Assembly: GCA_019426215.1 (NCBI GenBank)
Contig: CM033393.1
Location: 10,140,046 to 10,204,045, forward strand
Origin: Buddleja alternifolia
Taxonomy: Eukaryota; Streptophyta; Magnoliopsida; Lamiales; Scrophulariaceae
DNA: 64,000 nt
Direction of reading: 5' to 3'
Shown here: positions 46,396-58,219 of the stretch, piece after piece
Numbering within the stretch: position 1 is the first letter of the stretch
Layout: every line of letters begins with the position of its first letter
Position numbers and translations under genes: made by a program
Notes under the pieces: model-generated
What the model was told of the DNA's origin: nothing
The model's database searches: none
The model's input: only the letters and a program-made list of their open reading frames with translations

Positions 46396-46937
46396 TTGTA
46401 GTGACATTTAACTAAAAAAAATTGAGTTGGTGAGAAATCCACAAATAAGTGGTGTTATTAAATAAAATTCATATTATCATGATTTCAAATGAGTGAAAAA
46501 CTCTAAAATATTAATAAAATTAATATTTTTTTATAAATTTATCATCAAAATATACATATACATATAAATTTTTTGTTCAAATAAAATAAAAACAAGTGTT
46601 CAAATGAGTCAATTTGTTTGCTCAAATAAAAAATAAAGTAGTACATGAATATGAATAAACCACTCTTATTAGAGAGTAATATGTATATATAATTTTCAAA
46701 GTTTAGTATTAATCTTTAACTATATGTACTTATACTTGTAATATAAATGATTAGCGGTCGGTTGCGGGTTAGGCGAGTTACAATTATTAACCCACCACCC
46801 AACCCGAAAGTGGCGGTTGCAATATTTTCAACCCGCCACTATTATTTAGGTAATTCTAAGCCGACGGTTTTCGGACAAATCGGCTCGGGTTGAGCGGTTG
46901 GGACGGATTGGGCGTTTTATACACACCTACTCAAGGC

Positions 46938-48131
46938 AGCGTTTTCGTTAACCGGAGCTATTCTATTATCTGACCCTAATACTAATTATTGCATGCTTCC
47001 TTTGCTCAAGACAATCATTGGCATGCACAGATTTCTGGTTTTCATGTCATTCAACAAAGATCACATGCTGGAATTAAAATTAAAATTCTAAAAAGAATCA
47101 CAATGTTTTTGGGTACCCTTTTGAGTTCATTCATCATGCATGGATATAAAGAACTAGCGGACGTGCACGTTCGATGTTGTGCATGATTTTATATACATAC
47201 ATAATGTTGACAATATTTTGTGTTTTTTATATAGTTACAATATTTTCTAATTTTTTATTTTTTTGTTCCCTTTTGAGTTCACTCATCATGATAAAATGAT
47301 AATTTTATCCTGTTAATGTATAAAATATAAAAGAAGATATTTTATCACGTAAATCTTATTAGAATTTTAAAAAATTTAAAAGCATTGATATTTTATCACG
47401 CAACTAATTATTAGTTTAGAATTTTAAAAATGGGATAATCACGTTGAAGCCGGTAGTTGAGGAATTTGTACAACAAAAAGCGAATAATAAGGACATAAAT
47501 ATATAAGAGCCATACAATTAATATGCCATTCAATTATTGATCACTTTTGGACACTGCATGATTAGAGTTCTAGCTAAGACCAGTTCAACTCAGACAGCTT
47601 GAGCTAAAATATCACATTGTAGATTTTTATAATCCATGACTATAACCATGCAATAAACCAACCCATCTTATATAGTCCCCTTCGCATTTATTTTCTGATG
47701 AGTTGGTATACAACAACACCAAACCCCAACAAAATTGAAAAACAAATAGAAAAGGAAAGGATATCAAATTATGCAAAATGATTTGTATATTTCAATCAAT
47801 ATTTATACGTTGACATTTCAAAAAAAAACTTTAAATAAAAACCTTTATGTTCTACGAAGAAGAATATATTTAGTGATATGAACTCCCGGCCTCAAGTGGC
47901 AATCCTTCTTAACCGGTTAACTTGACTATTCTTTTAATATTATTACGAACAATATTTTTTAAATACATATTGTCGTACTGGAATAATATGAAAAGACATA
48001 TTTGAAAAGTTCAAATGCTCTATAGCACATTCGTTTTCCCCTTATTGTTACATATACTGATATAAAGTGAATACAAGAGTGGTTAGAATGTAAAAAGAAA
48101 TTTCTAGAATCTTCTCCTCAATAAAACTTTT
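46938..48131. other. Intergenic, no gene recognised
   Basis: AT-rich sequence with no open frame of note and no repeat borders. It ends where the duplicated segment starts. Confidence 0.6.
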
Positions 48132-48728
48132 TCCCTCTCTACATTATAACCATTTTATATACATTTGTCACACATTCGGCTTGTAATAGAAAGATTCACA
48201 GATGTGTTATGAGAAATTGAAGTGCATATTTATGGCTTATATATTTGATGTGAAAAAATTGAATATATAGTTTAATTTTATATTATAGCAATTGGGAAGA
48301 TTTCTTATTTTGTTTCCTTTATTTAGAGAGTTTCAGATTAGCATCAATAAAGTTGATGTTAACTTCTAACTATACCGTTTGAAAATAATAGTAGTACTAA
48401 TAAGAGGTTGTATCCAACATTTCTTTGGTCCTCTTTGACATCAAACCTATTAGATATATACAAATTGTAAACGATTGGTGCAACTTGAGTGTAATTTCTT
48501 GTTTTAAATTTCGAGTGTAAATGCATTGGGTTGAGTCCAACCGATATACGAATTCTTAATGTCTAAGATGAAACAACCATTTGAGAATCATATTGCCCAT
48601 ATTTTGAATTTGTTAGAGATTTATTTAAGAAATATTTTAAATGAGTCCATGGTAAATTTGTACAAAATAATTCACATCTAAACATATTAAAAAAGAAAAG
48701 GACACATCATATCAACTTCAATCAATAT

Positions 48729-49165
48729 GGCTCTGTCTGGATGTATTTTCATTTCATTTTCAACCGTCATTTTCTAAAATGTATGGGAGAACGTGTATTT
48801 TTATTTTCGTGTGAGAAAGTAAAAAAAGTAGGTGTGTTTAGTTGTGTTTTTAAAAATAGTTGAAATTTGTGAGTGTGATGTGTGAAATGATTGAAAAGTA
48901 ATGATTAAATGAATAATGTTGGATTTGATGGTGAAGAGAGGAGAAGATGATGTTGATGGGTGGAAGAGAGAAAGGATGGTGATGGGTGGATGTGAGATAA
49001 GTGATGTGAAATGTAATTTTAAATAAATGATTGAAATTTCTCGAAAACGTAAAAACAAGAATGAAAATAAGAATATTTTCAGTTAAAAATAGCATAAGCT
49101 GCGCATTTTCATTTTCAGATGAAAATGAAAATGGAAAACAATGATAAAAACACACAAACATAGCC
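48729..49165. mobile_element. Tourist/Harbinger-like MITE, copy B
   Basis: This is the same MITE as 607-1050, at the same place in the duplicated segment, with a few short deletions (for example in the GAGAGAGAGA run). It was therefore present before the duplication. Confidence 0.6.
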
Positions 49166-49586
49166 TACATGTTTCTTTAAAATTCTTACATTTAAACATA
49201 CAATACTTATTAACTATTTTTATATCTCTAAAACACATATTTTCTTTCACTTTTTATTTTATATAAAAGGAAACGGAGACGTCATCCAATCACCCCAACC
49301 CAAAACTATCTGAATTTTGACTTAAGATACTGTTCCAAGTTGTGCGGCTTTGTTGACTGGCCACCTGCCACGTGTCAAGTGGTGGGCCTAATAGTCCGCT
49401 TAGGAATGACCCGACCGAGTTGCCGCGTCAAAGGTAGGGGGCCGGTCCAGGTCTTATGAACTTCAAAATTGACTAATTGAACTTCAAATGTTCAAAATAA
49501 TTATAAAAATGAAAAAAAGTGTAATAATAGTCGCCTAGAGATTTCGAACTATCGCCGGAAACCCCATGTACTTAGCAGGGGAAAAT

Positions 49587-49710
49587 ACTTGAGTGCACCC
49601 GGTGTGAACCCCACACCAGGTGCCCCTCTCATATAATATATATTATTTTAATATATATGTATAGTGAGTGGGTGCACTGGTATGGGGTCCACATCGGGTG
49701 CACCCAAGTG
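49587..49710. repeat. Small foldback repeat, copy B
   Basis: ACTTGAGTGCACCCGGTGTG on the left pairs with CACATCGGGTGCACCCAAGT on the right across an AT-rich centre, with imperfect arms of about 36 bp. Confidence 0.6.
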
Positions 49711-50350
49711 TTAACCACTCGGCCAAAGCGATCATTTGCTTGTGGAACGCTTTCCATCTTATTTTCTTTAAATATTCTTTGGCCTTTTGATTTTGATCTT
49801 AGGTTATATTATCAGAATTAATTTCAATGATTTTTGGTAATCTAGTTAAATTTCAATTTTTTTTTGGTAAAGTAACTAATAAATGCTAACTGCAATTGGG
49901 TCAAACATTAAATCATAGAAATGTTTATATACTGTCAATAATAATAGTACTACTTACGTGATTAGTTTAGCACATTAGTCAATTATAAAATAGAGATGTT
50001 GCATCAAGTTGTGTGTATATTCCCACATTAATCTACTTCCATCTATGCACGGATTTCTTTTTGAATTTCAATAGTTGATTATTGACCACCAATTAATTCG
50101 TTCTTAAAATTGGTGTATTACTAAAATAATTAATGATGCAAATGTAATCGTTTTTCTAAATGAAAAAAGGCCCATAAGGGTTAAATGCCATTATTGCTTT
50201 GAGAAGTATTATATATTCTTACTTATAAACTATGACATAAACGTTTTAACAAATGTGAATTTGTTGGCTCCATGATGATTGTACAGCTAGAGGTGGCAAA
50301 TGGGTGGATCAGTTCGGTTTTGGACCGGGTCCAACTGTATCGGTTTCAAG

Positions 50351-51513
50351 ATGGGTTGATTCCAATATGAGTTCAAAATTATGAGTTTGTAATGAGTTGA
50401 GTGTGAATTGGGTTGAATTAATTTTGATTGAATTCTTTAAAAGGAACCATAATGGATCCAATATGAACCCACAATGGAAGCAAACAACATTACAGGTTAC
50501 AGCCAAATGGTTTCTGCTGAGAACCAAAATTGCCGAAGTAAACCCGTAGTCAATTTCTGGCAGCTGATCATTGGACCTAAGATTTCCTCTTTTCTTTTCT
50601 TTTTTGGCTAAGTCACCAAGGATTTGTTTAATCATCAATCTTGGTTTTTCTTTGTTTCACTAAAATTTAATTAATATTATCATTTTAATCGTTTAGCCAT
50701 CTCAACTCTCATTTCTTTGTTAATGGCTATCCTACTCAAATTATCATAGATCATTTTAGATACTAGAGTGAATTATCAAATTATTGTCCATCAATCATCT
50801 CTCGTTCACAAAATTAATATTATGATAAATTATTGCATTTCTTAATTTTCAATTGTACAATATTTAAAATTATTACTTAGAAGAATTTATTATAAATTCA
50901 AACTCCAAATAAAAATATTTTTTTTGCTAAAATTAGAGTATTTGTCAAGTATAATCCGAATTTTAATCGAACCGAATACGAATCAAGCTCTAGTAGCTTG
51001 ATTTTTTTGCATATGTTTTGTCATTTTTTACTAATCGGCTCGAATTTGAGTCAAGTTTCAAATTTTTTGAACACACAAATATTGTTCAAGTTTAGTTTAA
51101 TATGTTAACGAACCAAAGCTCAAATGAGCTTTTACTGCATGATCTCTAGTCGAGTATCGAGTAGTTTGGCCGATTCGTCTTTCAACCATACGAGAAACCG
51201 ACGTATTATTTAATTATATATACAAACATACGTTTTAAACTTGTATTATTCAAATGCAATATAGATCATGCTAGAAGCCTGTAAGTAATTCTGAAAAGTC
51301 AAATCTCGCCTTCATGCGTGTCTATTATTGAAACAAAGTACTTGAATATTACTTATTAAACAAAAATTAACTTAAACTGTTAATAAGGCTATTGAACAAT
51401 TATCCTCTTGCCAAAGCAAAATTATGTAATTCTCTTTTTTGCCCTTCATGGTCAAAGGGCTATATTTTCTCATGAGTATAAAATGGAAATATATAATCAA
51501 TTTCTTTCTCTAG
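50351..51513. other. Intergenic with hAT-like remnants
   Basis: No gene is seen. ATCGAACCGAATACGAATCAA and TCGGCTCGAATTTGAGTC motifs at 50950-51130 resemble decayed hAT-like element ends. The last five bases TCTAG are the target duplication of the gypsy element. Confidence 0.55.
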
Positions 51514-52139
51514 TGATATACCAAAATACCAATCTCGGAGATTTAATCTTCGTTATCTCGTATTCATTAAATGTATAGGGTCGTTAGGCTCATACTGTGC
51601 CTCGTATACGAGGATACGAAGTGGGTTTCAGGTCCGGTCCCTAAAACAATATTATTTGCATTACACTCCAAGATTCGCGTGTTTTTATTAGTCGGATAGG
51701 GTCGATCCATGGCCCGACCCGATGAAGATCGAATCTGTGCCACCCATCAAGCACACGTGTAAAGGATCCGCAGGCAAGACGTCTTATCAGTTATTCACTC
51801 TACAGTGCAGAACGGAAACTCTATAAATACCGTCATTTATGAAGTTACAGGGGACGGATAATTGGAGCAATAAATATTACGAACCATCTATCGTATTGCT
51901 TGAATTATTCGGAGACCTGAGAGTACGATCCTAAAATACAAATAAGAGAGTTCTTCGACATACGAACCATAACAAATTCAACATCTTTACTTGAACTACG
52001 TTTAAACTTGATCCTGAAAAGGTACGTAGGCAACTCGATATCGTCCGAGCGCAGTCTATAATCTAGGGAATGTGTTATTTGGTACGTATTCGAGGCCATC
52101 TTGACTGAAATAGTGTAGGGTAAAATCCGTGCTAGATCA
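51514..52139 (+). repeat. 5' LTR of the gypsy element
   Basis: It begins TGATATACC and ends GCTAGATCA. A TATA box TATAAATA lies at 51832-51839. Near the 3' end GGTACGTAGGCAACTCG and CGAGCGCAGTCTATA recall the LTR remnant at 10690. A 64-codon minus-strand frame inside it is not a gene. Confidence 0.95.
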
Positions 52140-52142
52140 ATT

Positions 52143-52160
52143 TGGCGCCGTCTGTGGGAA
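52143..52160 (+). promoter_or_regulatory. Primer-binding site
   Basis: TGGCGCCGTCTGTGGGAA starts three bases after the LTR, a primer site seen in many plant gypsy elements. The matching tRNA was not established. Confidence 0.75.
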
Positions 52161-52193
52161 ATTACTCGAGGGTCGCTGAAGTCAGCTTCAGAA

Positions 52194-54536
52194 ATGGAGG
52201 GAGATGGTCAGAAGGAGAAGCGAGTTCGCACCGAAGATTCTGTATCCTCGGCAACAGGGAGGAGCGGTGGCGGTCATGGTGATGAGAAGATGATGATAAC
52301 AAAGGGAGAGTTGGACAAGATGGTGCAGGAAAAGGTGGATGAAGTTTTGAGTCGTTTGATGGCGTCGGGACCAGTGACTCCGAATGTTCAGAAGGCTCCT
52401 GTGGTACCCTTGGCGCCTAGGAGGCTGCTTCAAGAACAAGAGAGGATGAACCCAGAGCATAGGAAGAGGGGAGAAGTGGAGGCACAGTCTGATGAGGAGG
52501 TCAACAGTAGGGACGATGTGCATTTGGAAGTCTGACGAGGAAAATAGCCTGTGCAGGAAGAAAGACCAGTTTTGTCAAGGGCTGAAATTGATGATATGTA
52601 TGAAAAGCTTGGCAAGGTAAATCATAAACCCGAGGCTCTTCGACCGAAAATTAGGCCGGTTTCAGCGCTGATGGCTAGAAATTTGCCGTTTTGTGAGAGT
52701 ATAATGTTTGAAGAACCTCCAAGTTCATTCAAAGCTCCTCTCTTGCCTACTTATGATGGGACAGGTGCTCCGGGGCCACATTTGACGACTTTTGAATTGT
52801 TGATGTCATTATATCATCAGTCGAATGCGATTAATGCAAGGGTCTTTGTGACGACCCTGGTCAGGCGGGCTCAAGATTGGTTCACGAGTCAGCAACCCGG
52901 TTCGATAGTATCGTATGAGCAGCTCATTAAGAAATTTGAGAATCATTTTGCAGCCAACAAGAAGGCCAAGAAATCTGTGGCTTCCATGATGGGATTCAAG
53001 CAGGGTCCTAGTGAGCGTTTGAGGGATTTTGTTCATAGGTTTAATCAGGGAGTTTTAGAAATACCTGAGTTAACTCATGATCTTATTGTAACATTTCTTT
53101 TGTTGGCTTTGAAAAAAGGTACTTTGGCGTCCGCCTTAGCTCGACGCACACCAAAAGATCAAGAAGAATTGATGCAGTTGGAAGAGCAATGCATCAACAA
53201 GGAAGAGATGAATCTATCAAAAGATTCTGAGGCTTGCAAGCCCGTAAATGATCGAAGAGATCGAAAAGATAATTGCTATCGGCAGGAAGGGTCGAGGTCT
53301 GAAAAGAACCACGAACGACCCCCTCGATACGCAAAATACGAACAGTACACCCCCTTGAAAGCATCAAGAGGAAGAGTGTTACTGGCAGTGCAGCACATGA
53401 ATGCGATTCGATGGCCAAAGCCAATGAAATCAAAATCCAGAGCAAATCCGGATAAATATTGTCAATTTCACAAGGACAAAGGTCACGATACCGAAGAGTG
53501 CTACCAATTGAAAGATGAACTTGAACGTCTAATAAAAGATGGTGTTTTGAACGACTTCATTGATCGTACTCTTGCGGAAGTAAGAGCCCCAGAGGCCAAC
53601 CGCGCTAAAGAGGTGAGACAACCGCGCAGTCGGTCACCGGATCGGTTTCAATATGGAGGGAATGAAAGTCGATATGACCATCGGGTCCATGATAATCGCC
53701 CGTGTGATCGGCCTCGAAATGATGAATATCGTCGAAATGACAATTATCGACGAAATGATGACAAGAGGGAGAATGATAACAGTCGTCAGGGAGATCGACG
53801 TAAAGAGCATACCAATGTGGCCAGAGTAGAGATACACACTATCGCGGGAGGGCCAGCTGGCGGCGATTCATCCAGTGCAAGAAAAAAGCATAAGAGGGAA
53901 ATGCGTGGCAATCACTATCGTCAGGAGCCTACGAGAGTTTTCTCTGTACAGAATCACGACCAACCAATAGATTTTGACGATAGAGATTACGAGGGCATGA
54001 TTATTCCCCATAATGATCCGATGGTGATAACGATGGATGTCACAAATTTTTCTATACACAAGGTGTTGGTTGATACCGGTAGCTCAGCAGATATAATTTT
54101 TTGGGATGTGCTGCAAAAGATGGACCTGGGAAAGGTAACTCTGCGAACGGTGAATACCCCATTAATGGGGTTCACCGGGTCACATATTATGCCGAAAGGT
54201 TCAATTGAACTTGATGTATCACTGGGGTCGGCTCCGAAGAGGAGGACATTGCGTGTAACGTTTTTGGTTGTAGATACCCCTTTTGCTTATAACATGATTG
54301 TGGGTAGGCCGATGTTAAATATGTTTGGGGCTATAGTATCGACTCCTCACTTGAAAATGAAGTTTAAAACCAGGGATGGTATAGGTGAAGTGAGGGGCAA
54401 TCAGTTGGAAGCTCGAGACTGTTACACTACCTCGTTAGTGCCAAACTCGAGCAAGAAGAGGAAGAGAGAGGTTACGAGGGTAAATGTCATTGACGAGGAT
54501 GCCGCTATATTGATGAAGCAGTTGGATAAGAAGTAG
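52194..54536 (+). pseudogene. Gypsy gag-protease, nearly intact
   Basis: One reading frame runs from ATG 52194 to 54536 and is interrupted only by TGA at 52533 and TAG four codons later. It contains a gag core (AQDWFTSQQPGSIVSYEQLI, KKGTLASALARRTPKDQEEL), a nucleocapsid motif YCQFHKDKGHDTEECYQLKD near 53458, an Arg/Asp-rich low-complexity stretch (about 53620-53800), the linker HTIAGGPAGGDSS and the aspartic protease active site VDTGSSADI near 54070. Gag builds the particle and protease cuts the polyprotein. Apart from the two stops the frame is open. Confidence 0.85.
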
Positions 54537-54634
54537 AAGAGGGAGGATATGAGGGTGCAGCCTGTGGAACACAAGACAGTTCAACTTTTTGAATGTAACG
54601 CAGAGAAAACTACGAGAATTGGGGGGGGGGGTAG

Positions 54635-55621
54635 TTGAGTCCTACGACGGAATCAAAACTGATAAAATTTCTCAAAGCTAACACTGATATTTTTGCGTGG
54701 AAAACTGCCGACTTCCAAGGCATTGATCCCGAGGTGATAGTGCATCGTTTGAATGTTGACCCAGAGGCAAAACCAATTCGTCAGAAACGAAGAAATTTCG
54801 GCCCTGACAGAGACGCCATTATTGAAGAAGAAGTGAAGAGGCTGCTAGAAGTAGGCTATATAAATGAAATTCAATTTACTGAATGGCTAGCCAATGTAGT
54901 TCTTGTACCAAAAGTCGAAAACAAGTGGCGCATGTGTACTGGTTTCACTAATCTAAACCAAGTTTGCCCTCGGGATCCTTATCCTTTGCCTCGTATTGAT
55001 TTATTAGTAGATTCAACTACAGGTTGTGCGTTGTTAAGCATGATGGACGCTTATCAAGGTTTCAATCAAATTATGATGGCAGAAGAAGATAGGGAGAAAA
55101 CCTCCTTCGTCACGGCACGAGGTGTATATTGTTATAATGTGATGCCGTTTGGACTTCGGAACTCCGGAGCCACATATCAACGATTGGTCAATTCGATGTT
55201 TGAGAATGAGATAGGAAAGACCATGGAAGTCTACATTGACGATATGCTCGTCAAATCTGTGGATGAATCGGACCATTTGAGTCACTTGATGAAATCTTTT
55301 GAAATAATGAAACGATATGGAATGAAATTAAACCCTAATAAGTGTACCTTCGGAGTTCGAGGGGGAAATTTTTTGGGATATATGGTAACCGAACGAGGTA
55401 TTGAGGCCAATCCTGAAAAAATCGAGGCCATTTTAAACTTGAAATCCCCCTCAAGTGTGAAGGACGTACAAAAACTGACGGGGAGAATGGCAAGCCTGAA
55501 TAGATTTATATCTAAATTGGCTGATAAAGGACTTCAATTTTTCAAAATCCTACGAAAGGTAAAAAACTTTACGTGGACAGAAGAATGTGAAAAAGCTTTC
55601 CAAGAGCTTAAGAATACTTAG
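54635..55621 (+). pseudogene. Gypsy reverse transcriptase
   Basis: The domain begins with FLKANTDIFAWKTADFQGID and contains RLLEVGYINEIQFTEWLANV, YPLPRIDLLVDSTTGCALLS, MDAYQGFNQI, PFGLRNSGATYQRLVN and the catalytic box YIDDMLVKS, so the three metal-binding aspartates are present. It is joined to protease through a stop (54534-54536) and an 11-G homopolymer (54621-54631), and to RNase H through a 9-C homopolymer (55634-55642) where the frame shifts. The RT itself looks undamaged. Confidence 0.88.
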
Positions 55622-56060
55622 TCTCCCTCCCCTCCCCCCCCCGTTGCTAACAAAACCTGTTTTCGGGGAGCCTCTATTCTTGTACTTGGCTGTTTCTTTA
55701 GCAACCATTAGTGCAGTTTTGGTCCGAGAGGTCGAAAATGAACACAAACCAGTATATTACGTCAGTAAGCTGATCCAAGGGGCTGAATTGAATTATTTGG
55801 AGATTGAAAAATGGGCACTTGCTCTGGTAACTTCCGCTCGTAAGTTAAGACCATACTTTCAGTCCCATCACATTGTAGTACTAACGAACAAGCGACTGAA
55901 GCAGGTGTTGGCGAAGCCCGATGTTTCAGGAAGACTCATAAAATGGGCCATTGAGTTAGGAGAATTCAACATTGAGTATAGAAGTCGGGCGGTGGTGAAA
56001 GCGCAGATAATAGCAGACTTCGTTGTTGAGATGACGACGGAGTCAGCCCTTGAAGTGGCC
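55587..56060 (+). pseudogene. First (RT-linked) RNase H of the gypsy element
   Basis: The frame contains LFLYLAVSLATISAVLVREV, HKPVYYVSKLIQGAELNYLE and LALVTSARKLRPYFQSHHIV, the normal gypsy RNase H that follows RT. It continues in frame into the second RNase H, with the first stop at 56136-56138. It removes the RNA strand during cDNA synthesis. Confidence 0.82.
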
Positions 56061-56079
56061 ATAACAGAACCAGCAAAAC

Positions 56080-56470
56080 CATGGCTATTGCATGTGGATG
56101 GTTCGTCAATGACGAAGCGAGGTGGAATTGGAATCTGACTACAAACACCGGATAAACTGGATATGGAATTTGCAATTAAGTTAAACTTTGATGTAACCAA
56201 TAACGAAGCAGAGTATGAGGCCCTCGTTGCAGGTTTGAGAATGGCAAAAAGCTTGAAGGTAAAGATGCTGATGGTTTATACAGATTCGCAGTTAGTGGTT
56301 AGTGGCTAGACAGGTTTTCGGGTCGTATGAAGCTAGAGAGAAAACAATGATAAAATATTTGAAGAGAGTGAAGGAATTGATGTTGGAATTCGAAAAAGTT
56401 GAGTTGCATCAGATCCCAAGGGATGAGAATGAACGAGCAGATGCATTGTCAAAGTTTGCGAATCAAATTG
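56080..56470 (+). pseudogene. Second (additional) RNase H, Tat-group hallmark
   Basis: WLLHVDGSS, NNEAEYEALVAGLRMAKSLK and VYTDSQLVVSG show the D-E-D active-site pattern of the extra RNase H that Tat-type elements carry after their own RNase H. ENERADALSKFANQIV follows near 56430. There is a stop at 56136-56138, a stop and shift near 56308 beside a short TTAGTGG duplication, and the frame then resumes at 56302-56718. Confidence 0.8.
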
Positions 56471-56973
56471 TGGGTTTGAAAAGTAGGAAGGTAACTCTGT
56501 TGGTGGCTGAACACTCGAAAATAGAGTCAGTAACCTCGGTAGTGCCCGTTTTGGTTGAGAGTTCGTGGAAGGATGCAATTATGGATTATTTAATAAACGA
56601 TGAGCTACCTAATGATAAAGTTGAGGCTAGGAAGGTTGTTCAAAGAGCAATGAGGTTTGTAATGATGGATGGAGAGCTTACAAAAGGTCAGTGGGGGGCC
56701 CATTACTACGATGCTTAACTCCATCAGAGTCTGAATATGTTCTAAGGGAAATTCATGAGGGGAGTTGTGCAAATCATTTTGCGGGACGATCGTTGGCCCA
56801 AAAATTTACGAGGCAGGGTTACTTTTGGCCTACCCTAGTTAAGGATGCATATGAATTCGCCAAGAAATGTCGGGAGTGTCAAAAGCATTCCAATGAAATA
56901 CATCAACTGGGGGGCCCTATGGAAGCAATAAAAATTGCATATCCATTTGATCAATGGGGAATTGATATCTTAG

Positions 56974-57056
56974 GTTGGAATATTTAACCTTATCGACATA
57001 CCTGTTGTAAAACAACGTAAAATGCAGAATCATCTGATTATTAAATTTGTATGCAG
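56974..57056 (+). other. Intron-like segment 1 in integrase
   Basis: It starts GTTGGAATATTTAACC and ends TTAAATTTGTATGCAG, is AT-rich, contains stops, and has a branch-point-like CTGATT about 20 bp before the end. Its length of 83 bp matches the frame offset between the flanking integrase parts (removal leaves them in register). Confidence 0.6.
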
Positions 57057-57198
57057 GACCTTTCCCTCCAGCCCAAAACCAAAAGAAATTCGTTATTGTG
57101 GCAATAGAGCACTTCACGAAGTGGATAGAGGCAGAGGCTGTGGCTCGTATCACGAAAAAAGTCGTTATTGACTTTGTATGGAAGAATATAATATGCAG

Positions 57199-57274
57199 GT
57201 TATTAACCCAGACAGAATTGAATAAATATGAATAATTCTGAAGTTGTTATCATATGGAAGAATATAATATGCAG
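57199..57274 (+). other. Intron-like segment 2 in integrase
   Basis: It begins GTTATTAACCC and ends GAATATAATATGCAG. The 25-bp TATGGAAGAATATAATATGC and following AGGTT occurs both before it (57177) and at its end (57253), so a local duplication carrying AG|GT made both splice-like borders. The 76-bp length fits the frame offset. Confidence 0.6.
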
Positions 57275-57938
57275 GTTTGGCATACCGCGGATATTGATAT
57301 CGGACAATGGCACACAATTCAATGGAAATTGGTGTGCGGAACTAAAGATTCAGCAGAACTTCACCTCGGTGGGACATCCGCAGGCCAATGGATTAACAGA
57401 AGTGGCAAATCATATACTCCTACAAAACTTGAAGACGAGACTTGAAGGTGAACGAACAAGTTGGGTTGAAGAATTGCCTAGAGTGTTGTGGGCGTATAGA
57501 ACCACACCTCGGTCGTCGACGGGAGAGACTCCTTTTTGTCTCGTTTACGGCTTAGAAGTAGTTATAATAGCTGAGATAGGGATGATGACTTATAGGGTTG
57601 GGTCGTATGAATCAGAGGAGAATCGGTCTACAAGAGAGTTCGAGTTAGATGTCATTAATGAAGTACGAGACAAGGCGTATGCCAATATAATGAGGCAAAA
57701 GAGCACAATGGCAAGAGCATACAACAAAAAGGTGAAGGCTCAATTTTTTCAAGTTGGAGATCTCGTTTTGAAAAGGGTGGAAGTATCGCGGCATGTGAAG
57801 AAGTTGGAAGCAAACTGGGAAAGACCATTTAAGATTGCAAAAATTATGAAGGCAATGACCTATCGATTACAAAATCTCAAGGGTAAAGACCTACCACGTC
57901 CTTGGAATGTAAATAACATGAAAAAAATTTATGCATAA

Positions 57939-58219
57939 GAAGCATAACTTTTACGTTACTGTTATTTGGATATGCGTTTGTAGTAAAACAAAGCTGGACA
58001 AGTCCTTGTTCGTTTGAAAAAATAAAATTAAAATTGACATCAATGTGAAACGATACAAAAACGAGATCCTAAATTTGGATCCACATAAAACATTGTTTTA
58101 AGCACAAAAAGTTATACAGAAGCCTCCCAAAATCGGGTAAAAACAAAACAATCTTTATACAGTTAATCCTCAATTATCTAAGGTTCATCAATGGTAGCGG
58201 CGGTTTCTCCCTCTTCACC
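57939..58219 (+). other. Spacer after integrase
   Basis: AT-rich sequence between the integrase stop and the end of the antisense gene. Polyadenylation signals for both convergent transcripts could lie here; none is distinctive. Confidence 0.5.

Larger units (their letters stand above)
42171..46403. mobile_element. CACTA (En/Spm) element nested in the hAT-like element
   Basis: The left terminus GACTACAAGAAAACAAGGCA and the right terminus, on the other strand, CACTACAAGAAAACAGGGTA form the CACTA inverted repeat (the first base is changed on the left). Both sides are flanked by ACAT. Long subterminal arrays of AGAGACCGA/TCGGTCTCT occupy both ends. The interior holds direct repeats and other repeats but no recognisable transposase, so it is non-autonomous. 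Confidence 0.9.
41926..46929. mobile_element. hAT-like element split by a CACTA element
   Basis: The outer ends are TAGGGGTGTACACG and, on the other strand, TAGGTGTGTATAAA. A perfect 8-bp target duplication CTCAAGGC flanks it (41918-41925 and 46930-46937). Without the CACTA insertion the element would be about 770 bp. Its ends are rich in GGGTTCGGGT and AACCCGCCA motifs, and it has no transposase. Confidence 0.9.
48132..50350. repeat. Duplicated segment, copy B
   Basis: It matches positions 1-2262 in the same orientation, with scattered single-base indels in the left 1.7 kb and a much poorer match from about 49870 on. It contains the second copies of the MITE (48729-49165) and the foldback repeat (49587-49710). 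Near 50286 TAGAGGTGGCAAATGGG looks like an hAT-type start. Confidence 0.9.
56691..57938 (+). pseudogene. Gypsy integrase with two intron-like interruptions
   Basis: The zinc finger (HEGSCANHFAGRSL, CRECQKHSN) and core motifs are in three frames: 56691-56987, 57047-57235 and 57228-57938. The catalytic aspartates appear in WGIDILG and LISDNGTQF and the glutamate in NGLTEVANH. The C-terminal part has WAYRTTPRSSTGETPF and FFQVGDLVLKRV. The frame changes at two GT...AG segments, 56974-57056 (83 bp) and 57199-57274 (76 bp). Taking either out brings the frames on both sides into register. A stop at 56718 lies just outside the zinc finger frame's overlap. Integrase inserts the cDNA. Confidence 0.85.

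Noticed and set aside
55034..55285. Minus-strand frame across the gypsy RT
   Set aside because: It is the mirror of the conserved RT coding sequence and has no independent support.
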